DNA of 9,728 nt, taken from Limisphaerales bacterium (GTDB lineage: Bacteria > Verrucomicrobiota > Verrucomicrobiia > Limisphaerales > UBA11358). Position 1 is the stretch's first letter. Every line of letters starts with the position of its first letter. The stretch covers positions 1,555 through 11,282 of the forward strand of contig PKZR01000447.1 of the NCBI GenBank assembly GCA_003133815.1, in the 5' to 3' direction. The notes under the pieces are model-generated. The model was not told the origin of the DNA and made no database searches. It was given only the letters and a program-made list of their open reading frames with translations. Made by a program: the position numbers and the translations under genes. Positions 1-5,182 of this stretch are shown in pieces.

Positions 1-337
1 GATAGCGGAACTGACCGCGCCATCGGCGGTTAGATGCCATGATGGGTTGAACGCGGCATTTTTCAGTGCCACGCTGCGAACGTAGTTCAAACAATTAATC
101 ATCACATCTATGAAAGAATACATTCTTAAACCCATCATGACACGCCCAACCGTAACGCTGACGCCGACCGCTGACAAGCCTGTAGTGGTCAAGATCATTC
201 CGCCGCGCCATCCGCAGTCTGGCCAATCGCGGTCACGCCCAAGTTTCCGAGTATTGTCATGCCCAACTGCCGCACCGTTGGTGGGGTCCGCGCAACTGGC
301 AGAAACTCGCCCCGCTCGATCCGTGGGTGCTGGGCGT
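1..337. other. Left-edge region without a convincing gene
   Basis: No complete gene can be supported here. On the minus strand a frame stays open from an ATG at 198 off the window edge (66 codons), containing the stretch SVALKNAAFNPSWHLTADG. It could be the 5' end of a gene lying mostly outside the window, but it has no ribosome binding site and I do not recognise the product. On the plus strand a frame without a start codon is open from 186 to 359 and contains a tryptophan-rich stretch, HRWWGPRNWQKLAPLDPWV, which looks like a decayed protein tail. A third frame, in register with the sugar dehydrogenase downstream, is open from 110 but reads as low-complexity, arginine- and proline-rich sequence unlike a protein domain. 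A small perfect palindrome, AGAATACATTCT, lies at 115-126. Confidence 0.3.
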
Positions 338-408
338 AAAAGGGTCAGACCTCGTTTGAAATCCGCGTTGTGCGGCAATATCGGGGCGTTCCCGTTGACC
401 CCTTTGAA
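338..408. repeat. REP-like imperfect inverted repeat
   Basis: The segment begins with AAAAGGGTCA (338-347) and ends with the near reverse complement TTGACCCCTTT (395-405), enclosing about 47 bases. Paired GGGTCA/TGACCC ends resemble REP-type sequences mobilised in trans by single-strand REP-associated transposases. No such transposase is present here. The element lies about 55 bp upstream of the sugar dehydrogenase start, so it may sit in that gene's leader or promoter region. The pairing is short and imperfect, so family membership is uncertain. Confidence 0.35.
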
Positions 409-463
409 AATTTCCTGTTTCCCGCATTTACATTTTCCGCCGTTTGCGTTTTGCTTGGCCACC

Positions 464-1717
464 ATGAGCAAATGCAAGTTTCTTTCCGCGTCGGTTCTTT
501 TTCCGCTGTTCTTTGCCTGCGTCGCCCCGGCCCAGCCGCTGCCCAAAATCGCGCTCAGCCAGGTTTACACGCAGCTGCAGATCGACCGCCCGGTCTGGAT
601 GAGCGAGGCGCCGGACGGTTCGGGCCGCCTCTTCTTTGTCCAGCAATCCGGGATCGTTTACATCGTGAAAAAAGGTTCCGACGGCGGCGATGCGAAGGAG
701 TTTTTCAACATTGAGAACCGGCATCCGTATTTCTGGAACGAGGACGGCCTGTTGAGCATCGCGTTCCATCCCGGTTTCAAGACCAACGGCCTGTTCTACG
801 TCTATTACAACCAGGAGAACAACGCCGAACAGCGCGCGAAATTCCAGGGTTTCCCCTACCGCAGCGTCATCAGCGAGTTCAAGGTGTCCGGCACCAACGC
901 CGATGTGGCCGACATGGCCAGCGAACGCATTTTGTTCGAGGTGGGCCAGCCGTTTCCGAACCACAAAGGCGGCGAACTCGTCTTCGGCCCCGACGATTAT
1001 CTTTATCTCGCGCTTGGAGACGGAGGCAGCGCCGGCGACCCGCTCAACAACGGCCAGAACCTTTCCACCCTGCTGGCCAAGATGCTGCGCATTGATGTGA
1101 ATTCAAGGACAACCCTCGGCAACGACTACCGTTCGTTCCAATTGAACTACGGCATCCCGTCCGATAATCCGTTTGCCAGGGGCGTCGGCAGCGTGCGTGA
1201 GGAAATTTTCGCCTACGGCCTGCGCAATGCGTGGCGTTACAGCTTTGACCGCAAGACCGGCGACCTGTGGGCTGGCGATGTGGGACAGGATTTGTGGGAG
1301 GAGGTGGACATCGTCACCAACGGCGGCAATTACGGCTGGAGCATCCGCGAGGGCGCGCATTATTTCAAGGACGGCCCTCCCGGCGCAAAATACGCCGAAC
1401 CCGTCATGGAATACGCGCACAGGACGTCCGACCAGCCGGACGGGATGTTTCCCGACCACGCCACCGGCAACTGCATCATCGGCGGCTACGTTTATCGCGG
1501 CAAAAAATATCCCGCGCTGGACGGCATCTACATCTACGCGGATTACAGTCCCGGCGTCATCTACGGCCTGCGCTATGACCGCGAAGCGCACAAGGTCACC
1601 GCCGAAGGCACGATGCTACGGCAGCCCAAAAGCATCATCAGTTTCGGCGAAGACCTGGATGGTGAACTTTACGCCTTCACGCAGGACGGATTCATTTATT
1701 CAATCACCGCCCCGTAA
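464..1717 (+). CDS. Secreted PQQ-dependent sugar dehydrogenase (GSDH family)
   Basis: This 417-residue protein belongs to the glucose/sorbosone dehydrogenase beta-propeller family (soluble aldose dehydrogenases that use PQQ and calcium and oxidise sugars in the periplasm). Residues 1-24 form a signal peptide with a hydrophobic core and probable cleavage after APA. Family landmarks follow in order: EDGLLSIAFHPGF (93-105), NHKGGELVFGPDDYLYLALGDGG (starting at 166, His167 matching the catalytic histidine region of soluble glucose dehydrogenase), YGLRNAWRYSFD (251-262, with the arginine expected near PQQ), GDVGQDLWEEVD (271-282), GGNYGW (287-292) and GGYVYRG (340-346). Length and domain coverage look complete. 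The frame is open further upstream to 110, but that extension is not protein-like, and the ATG at 464 directly precedes the signal peptide. No Shine-Dalgarno sequence is evident. The exact sugar substrate cannot be read from the sequence, and PQQ synthesis genes are not in the window. Confidence 0.9.
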   Translation: MSKCKFLSASVLFPLFFACVAPAQPLPKIALSQVYTQLQIDRPVWMSEAPDGSGRLFFVQQSGIVYIVKKGSDGGDAKEFFNIENRHPYFWNEDGLLSIAFHPGFKTNGLFYVYYNQENNAEQRAKFQGFPYRSVISEFKVSGTNADVADMASERILFEVGQPFPNHKGGELVFGPDDYLYLALGDGGSAGDPLNNGQNLSTLLAKMLRIDVNSRTTLGNDYRSFQLNYGIPSDNPFARGVGSVREEIFAYGLRNAWRYSFDRKTGDLWAGDVGQDLWEEVDIVTNGGNYGWSIREGAHYFKDGPPGAKYAEPVMEYAHRTSDQPDGMFPDHATGNCIIGGYVYRGKKYPALDGIYIYADYSPGVIYGLRYDREAHKVTAEGTMLRQPKSIISFGEDLDGELYAFTQDGFIYSITAP

Positions 1718-1770
1718 ATCGTAAATGGAATGTTGGACAAACCCATGGCCTGCGCCATTGCCAACTCCGA

Positions 1771-1879
1771 TCTGCAAAAGTCCGAATTGGGTTGTAGTGG
1801 CGGTCTGTGACCGCCGAGTTTCCTTGGATATAAACTCGTCCACGGCGCTCACAGAGCGCCGCTACAGGACTTTTGCAGA
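1771..1879. repeat. 109-bp nested palindromic element between convergent genes
   Basis: The outer ends are a perfect 13-bp inverted repeat (1771-1783 and 1867-1879, TCTGCAAAAGTCC and its complement). Inside lie 24-bp arms (1793-1816 and 1843-1866) that match at 21 of 24 positions when inverted, and at the centre CGAGTTT (1815-1821) pairs with AAACTCG (1832-1838). Each 24-bp arm also folds on itself: GGCGGT/ACCGCC in the left arm and GGCGCT/AGCGCC in the right. The element ends six bases before the cupin stop codon and starts 53 bases after the sugar dehydrogenase stop, so in RNA it could act as a bidirectional terminator or mRNA 3'-end stabiliser. That role is inferred. Its style matches dispersed palindromes of Verrucomicrobiota; copy number is unknown. 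Confidence 0.8.
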
Positions 1880-1884
1880 GATTT

Positions 1885-2292
1885 TTATTTCTGTGACCCG
1901 CCCAGATATTCCTCATCCGTGACCTTCTCCATCCACTCGACCACCTTGCCGTCGAGCTGTTCCTGGATGGCGATGTGCGTCATGGCCGTGGTCGGCGCTG
2001 CGCCGTGCCAATGTTTCTCACCGGGCAGAAACCAGACGATATCGCCGGGATGAATCTCCTCAATCGGGCTGCCTTCGCGTTGCACACGTCCGCTTCCGGC
2101 GGTCACGATGAGCGTCTGTCCTAGCGGATGCGTGTGCCACGCCGTCCGTGCTCCCGGCTCGAACGTGACGATGGCGCCGGCAATCTGCGCGGGTTCGGTT
2201 CCTTTGAACGGCGAGTCAATGCGCACCGTGCCGGTGAACCAATCCGCCGGGCCTTTGGCGGAAGGCTGCGAGCCGTTTCGTTTGATTTCCAT
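1885..2292 (-). CDS. Manganese-type cupin, hydroxynitrile lyase-like
   Basis: This is a complete single-domain cupin of 135 residues. From memory of the family, it is very similar over its whole length to the cupin (R)-hydroxynitrile lyase of Granulicella tundricola: it shares the KGPADWFTGTVRID opening (13-26), EPGARTAWHTHPLGQTLIVT (45-64), EEIHPGDIVWF (78-88), PGEKHWHGAAPTTAMTH (90-106) and the C-terminal VTDEEY. The expected metal ligands are all visible: His53, His55, Gln59 and His94, with His106 also in place. Known relatives bind Mn(II) in vitro and cleave or form cyanohydrins such as mandelonitrile, but the natural role of these soil-bacterial cupins is unsettled and many are annotated only as cupin or carboxymuconolactone-type proteins. 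No signal peptide is present, so it should be cytoplasmic. It is transcribed divergently from the alpha/beta hydrolase and converges on the sugar dehydrogenase. No clear ribosome binding site precedes the ATG. Confidence 0.88.
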   Translation of the reverse strand: MEIKRNGSQPSAKGPADWFTGTVRIDSPFKGTEPAQIAGAIVTFEPGARTAWHTHPLGQTLIVTAGSGRVQREGSPIEEIHPGDIVWFLPGEKHWHGAAPTTAMTHIAIQEQLDGKVVEWMEKVTDEEYLGGSQK

Positions 2293-2507
2293 ATTTAATT
2301 CATTTTACTTGATCGCCTTTTACCACCAGGACACCAAGGCGCAAAGCTAAATCCAAACCTTGGTATCTTCGTGTCTTCCGCCTTCATCCGATTTCTTCGA
2401 GACGAGGCACAAAAACTCGCAATGAGTTGGCCGCCCATCGCCCGGTCTTTGCAGACTCCCACCAATTTTTAAGTTGGAAACCGCCCGGCATATTCCAGAA
2501 TTGAACC
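2293..2507. promoter_or_regulatory. Divergent intergenic region with a small degenerate palindrome
   Basis: These 215 bases separate the divergent cupin and hydrolase starts and must hold both promoters, but I could not pick out convincing -35/-10 pairs. Within it, 2330-2346 (GACACCAAGGCGCAAAG) and 2359-2375 form an imperfect inverted repeat (12 of 17 positions) with a 12-base loop. The GACACCAAG/GACACGAAG wording is of a kind I associate with dispersed repeats of Verrucomicrobiota. The last 30 or so bases before the hydrolase start resemble the sequence before the next gene. Confidence 0.4.
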
Positions 2508-2557
2508 GTGACTGGAATTGAAACCAACCGGCGGACTTGGATGGCCTGTCTGTTGCT
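2493..2557 (+). repeat. Start-region direct repeat, copy 1 (hydrolase gene)
   Basis: Bases 2493-2536 are identical to 3606-3649 (44 of 44). Similarity continues at a lower level to about 2557, with mostly third-codon-position changes, so both proteins start TGIETNRRTW followed by Met/Leu and ACLLLA. The copy includes the GTG start (2508) and 15 bases before it. Weaker similarity (TTGGAAA then about 19 unmatched bases) extends upstream. Inside the copy, TTCCAG (2493-2498) and CTGGAA (2512-2517) are inverted repeats placing the GTG in a 13-base loop, and GAATTGAACC (2498-2507) recurs as GAATTGAAACC (2515-2525). Confidence 0.9.
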
Positions 2558-3560
2558 TGCGGCGGCCTGTTGCCTGGTGTGCAACGGCTGCATGACGCCC
2601 GGCAGCATCGCCCGTCGCGCGCTGGAGGCGCCCAACCGGCAAAATAACATGGATCAGGAATATAAGTCGTTTGCGTTTGCGACGACCAATTTTCCGGCTC
2701 AACGGATAACGGTCGGGCCGCCGCAGGCCACGCTGGAATTGATGGTGATCGAGCCAGGAGATTACGGGGCGAAAATATTTTCCAAAATCACCCCGCGCCG
2801 GACGCTGTCCAAAGGAGACACGAAAACCAACCTGTTCACCTTTGGCTTCAGTTTTGCGAAATTTCCCATCAGGCCGAAGCTGCAAACAAACGACATTCGC
2901 GGCACCATTTTCCTGCTGCATGGCTACAGCCTGAGCAAGGAGTTCATGCTGCCGTGGGGCCTGACGCTGGCGCGGGCGGGCTACCGGGTGGTGCTGGTGG
3001 ACTTGCGCGGGCACGGTCATTCCACCGGCGACCGCATTTATTTTGGCGGGGTGGAGCGGACGGACCTGTTGCAATGTCTGGATGAATTGCAGCAGCGGCG
3101 GGTTTGCGCCGGGCCGGTCGGGGTGCTGGGCATTTCTTACGGGGCGGTGCTGGCCCTGCAATGGGCGGCCGTGGATCCGCGCGTGGAGACTGTGACGGCC
3201 ATTTCTCCCTATATGAATCCCGGCACGGCGGTGGCGGATTTTCTCAAGACCTATGTACCGGTCCTGTCCGCGCGCACGGATCAGAAGGCCGCAGGCATCG
3301 TCGCGCAGCGGCTGTCCGCCGAAGGACCGGACTTGAACACGATTGCCGCCGTCCACCGATTGAAACAAACGGTGCTGTTTGTGCGGGGCGGACACGACGA
3401 GTTATGTAGCGCGGAGGATTTGAACCGGCTGAAGGCTGCGGCTCCGGCGGGTTCGGAGGTGACGGAAGTTCCATTGGCCAACCATCTCGTGGCCGGCATG
3501 TGCATCAGCCAGCTGAGCGGCCCGGTGATTGAATGGTTCGGACGGCAATTGACACGCTGA
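2508..3560 (+). CDS. Membrane- or lipid-anchored alpha/beta hydrolase
   Basis: This 350-residue serine hydrolase has an N-terminal hydrophobic segment (about 11-27). A cysteine follows at 28 in the context CNGC, which is lipoprotein-like but lacks a standard lipobox, so anchoring could be by lipid or by uncleaved helix. The hydrolase core begins near 130: oxyanion-loop HGY (138-140), DLRGHGHS (165-172), nucleophile elbow GISYG with Ser210, acid Asp297 in GGHDE, and His326 in ANHLV. All three catalytic residues are therefore in place, and the protein is probably active outside the cytoplasmic membrane on an ester or amide. The substrate is not predictable. The GTG start is chosen because the identical GTG context starts the next gene; an internal ATG at 2541 would remove 11 residues but keep the hydrophobic segment. 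No Shine-Dalgarno sequence is visible. It is probably cotranscribed with the membrane protein 60 bases downstream. Confidence 0.85.
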   Translation: MTGIETNRRTWMACLLLAAACCLVCNGCMTPGSIARRALEAPNRQNNMDQEYKSFAFATTNFPAQRITVGPPQATLELMVIEPGDYGAKIFSKITPRRTLSKGDTKTNLFTFGFSFAKFPIRPKLQTNDIRGTIFLLHGYSLSKEFMLPWGLTLARAGYRVVLVDLRGHGHSTGDRIYFGGVERTDLLQCLDELQQRRVCAGPVGVLGISYGAVLALQWAAVDPRVETVTAISPYMNPGTAVADFLKTYVPVLSARTDQKAAGIVAQRLSAEGPDLNTIAAVHRLKQTVLFVRGGHDELCSAEDLNRLKAAAPAGSEVTEVPLANHLVAGMCISQLSGPVIEWFGRQLTR

Positions 3561-3605
3561 AATCAGGTCAACACCGCAAATGTCTTTGGAAAAAATCCGC
3601 TCCTG

Positions 3606-3670
3606 TTCCAGAATTGAACCGTGACTGGAATTGAAACCAACCGGCGGACCTGGCTGGCCTGCCTGCTGCT
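3606..3670 (+). repeat. Start-region direct repeat, copy 2 (TMTC-like gene)
   Basis: This is the second copy of the cassette at the start of the preceding gene: 44 identical bases (3606-3649), then divergence that is largely synonymous, covering the GTG start at 3621 and the first 16 or so codons. The same potential hairpin (TTCCAG 3606-3611, CTGGAA 3625-3630) encloses the start codon. TMTC-like proteins of related bacteria commonly begin with a short polar stretch and RxxWxxCLLLA-type helix, so this copy is more likely the original and the hydrolase copy the acquired one. That direction is an inference. Confidence 0.88.
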
Positions 3671-5012
3671 GGCCTGCGTCACGTTCGCGGTCTATTGGCC
3701 CGCGCGCCATTACGGTTTTGTTGATTACGACGACGACGATTACGTTTCCAACAATGTGGTCGTTCGCGCCGGGCTGACCTGGGCGGGTTTCGTGTGGGCG
3801 TTTTCGGATCAGCACGCCTGCAACTGGCATCCGCTGACGTGGTTTTCGCACATGGCCGACTGCCAGATGTTCGGGCTGAATCCGGGCGCGATGCATCTGG
3901 AAAATGTCCTGCTCCACTGCGCCAATGCTGTGCTGCTGCTGCTGCTGCTGAATTCCATCACCGCCGCATCCTGGCGGAGTGCATTTGTGGCGGCGCTCTT
4001 TGCGCTGCATCCGCTGCGCGTGGAATCCGTCGCATGGATCGCGGAACGCAAGGATGTGTTGAGCGGATTTTTCTTCATGCTCACGCTGCTTTGCTACGCA
4101 AAAGCGGTGACAAGTGACAAGTGGCGAGTGACAAGCAAAGACACAAACTCACCACTCATCACTCATCACTCATCACTTTTCCGGTTCGCGCTGCTGTTTT
4201 TCGTTTTCGGGCTTTTATCCAAGCCGATGCTCGTGACCGTTCCAGTCGTTCTGCTCCTGCTGGATTTCTGGCCGCTAAAACGATTCACACTCCACGATTC
4301 ACGATCCGCGATTGTCCGGTTGGTTCGGGAGAAAATCCCGTTCTTCCTGCTCTCCGTCATCGTCGGCGTCATCACGCTCTTTGCTCAGCGCGCGGGCGGC
4401 TCGTGGGTTCCGGTCAACACGCCAATTTATTCGCGCATTGGAAACGTCGTCATTGGCTATTGGAACTACATCGAAAAACTGTTCTGGCCGCAGAACCTGT
4501 CATTTCTCTATCTGCGCTCGGATAAAATTTCCGTCTCCGAATTTTTCCTTGCCGCGTTTGTTCTGGCCGCCATTTCCGCAGTCGCCGCCTTGCAATTTCG
4601 CCGCCGCCCTTGGTTTGCCACCGGCTGTCTGTGGTTTTTGGTGATGCTTCTGCCTGTGAGCGGGCTTCTTCAACTTGGCCGCCTGTCCATCGCTGACCGC
4701 TACACTTATCTGCCTGCAATCGGATTTTACATCGTCGTCGTCTGGGGTGTTGCGGATATGCTCGCAGTTTTATTTTCCCGGAAGATTTGCCACTGGCTGG
4801 CGGCAGCCGGAGCGGCGGCGATTTTGCTGGCGTGTGCAATCATGACCCGCCAGCAACTCGCATATTGGCAAAATCCTCAAACGCTGATGGAACACGCGCT
4901 GAAGGTTGATCCCAACAACTACGTCGCACAGATTGACCTTCGCATATACCTGTTTGATAAGGCGCATCCCGGCGTCAGGGAACATCACGCAGGTTCAAGT
5001 CCGGAGAAATAA
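3621..5012 (+). CDS. TMTC-like multi-spanning membrane protein lacking its TPR domain
   Basis: This 463-residue integral membrane protein matches the membrane half of bacterial 'tetratricopeptide' proteins related to eukaryotic TMTC O-mannosyltransferases (GT-C fold). Landmarks are a first helix (11-26), the acidic first outer loop DYDDDDYVSNN (35-45), TWAGFVWAF, NWHPLTWFSHMADCQMFGLNPG (68-89), ALHPLRVESVAWIAERKDVLS (128-148), SKPMLVTVPVVLLLLDFWPL (200-219) and ADRYTYLPAIGFY (358-370), with about ten hydrophobic segments in all. Relatives continue after a NPQTLMEHALKVDPNNYVAQ-like segment into many TPR repeats; here the frame reaches that point (418-437), then reads about 26 unrelated residues and stops. 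It looks C-terminally truncated, perhaps by recombination at the repeat just downstream. Residues about 163-187 (VTSDKW...HHSSLF) are an in-frame insertion of repetitive DNA between two helices. Function may be sugar transfer from a lipid carrier, but this is unproven and the truncation may have abolished it. Confidence 0.8.
   Translation: MTGIETNRRTWLACLLLACVTFAVYWPARHYGFVDYDDDDYVSNNVVVRAGLTWAGFVWAFSDQHACNWHPLTWFSHMADCQMFGLNPGAMHLENVLLHCANAVLLLLLLNSITAASWRSAFVAALFALHPLRVESVAWIAERKDVLSGFFFMLTLLCYAKAVTSDKWRVTSKDTNSPLITHHSSLFRFALLFFVFGLLSKPMLVTVPVVLLLLDFWPLKRFTLHDSRSAIVRLVREKIPFFLLSVIVGVITLFAQRAGGSWVPVNTPIYSRIGNVVIGYWNYIEKLFWPQNLSFLYLRSDKISVSEFFLAAFVLAAISAVAALQFRRRPWFATGCLWFLVMLLPVSGLLQLGRLSIADRYTYLPAIGFYIVVVWGVADMLAVLFSRKICHWLAAAGAAAILLACAIMTRQQLAYWQNPQTLMEHALKVDPNNYVAQIDLRIYLFDKAHPGVREHHAGSSPEK
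4107..4176. repeat. Dispersed GTGAC/CACTC repeat inside the TMTC-like gene
   Basis: Positions 4107-4132 are degenerate copies of GTGACAA/GTGGCGA heptamers. Positions 4148-4176 are tandem ACTCATC heptamers on the complementary pattern, so the two arms form an imperfect inverted repeat around 15 bases. The unit is translated in frame as a polar loop with no counterpart in the family. A repeat of the same style lies in the gene at 5183-7099. Confidence 0.75.
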
Positions 5013-5057
5013 ACCGGCGCGACGCATGGAATTATGTCTTTGACGAATTTTGTTGGT

Positions 5058-5182
5058 GGTAGGGATGCCGCGCTGCGGCGTCCCCGTCCGGCAGGACGGA
5101 ACGAATGTTATAAAGCGTCCGCTTTTTCCGTCGCCTGACGCTTTGCTCGGCGACGGGGACAGCGCAGCGCGCTATCCCTACC
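5058..5182. repeat. 125-bp nested palindromic element between convergent genes
   Basis: Arms 5058-5088 and 5152-5182 match at 27 of 31 positions when inverted. Each arm carries its own small hairpin around a GCT/AGC loop, and all four differences between the arms are compensatory within those hairpins. The interior holds two further hairpins: CCGTCC/GGACGG (5084-5089, 5094-5099) and AAAGCGTC/GACGCTTT (5112-5119, 5137-5144). The right arm ends exactly at the base before the stop codon of the GT-C-like gene, and the left arm starts 45 bases after the TMTC-like stop. The GGTAGGGAT...GTCCCCGTC wording is of a kind I associate with mobile palindromes of Verrucomicrobiota. It may serve as a bidirectional terminator; that is inferred. 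Confidence 0.85.

Noticed and set aside
25..100. GTTAGATGCC at the left edge as an integron attC-type core site
   Set aside because: The motif fits the GTTRRRY core, but no matching L-boxes or partner RYYYAAC site could be found, and there is no integrase or cassette array.
110..463. Long N-terminal extension of the sugar dehydrogenase (start at 110)
   Set aside because: The extension is not protein-like, crosses a REP-like repeat, and would bury the signal peptide that begins at the ATG at 464.
2469..3395. Long minus-strand open frame opposite the hydrolase
   Set aside because: It is antisense to a gene with an intact catalytic triad, and its arginine/histidine/glutamine-rich translation is typical of a high-GC shadow frame.
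3931..3951. CTG trinucleotide run as a regulatory microsatellite
   Set aside because: It simply encodes the leucine-rich core of a membrane helix in a high-GC gene.
3402..4010. Long minus-strand open frame opposite the TMTC-like gene start
   Set aside because: It spans the ends of two plus-strand genes, has low-complexity glutamine runs from a CTG repeat, and no family resemblance.
4100..4180. Direct-repeat cluster as a CRISPR array
   Set aside because: Units are seven-base degenerate repeats without spacers and are translated in frame.
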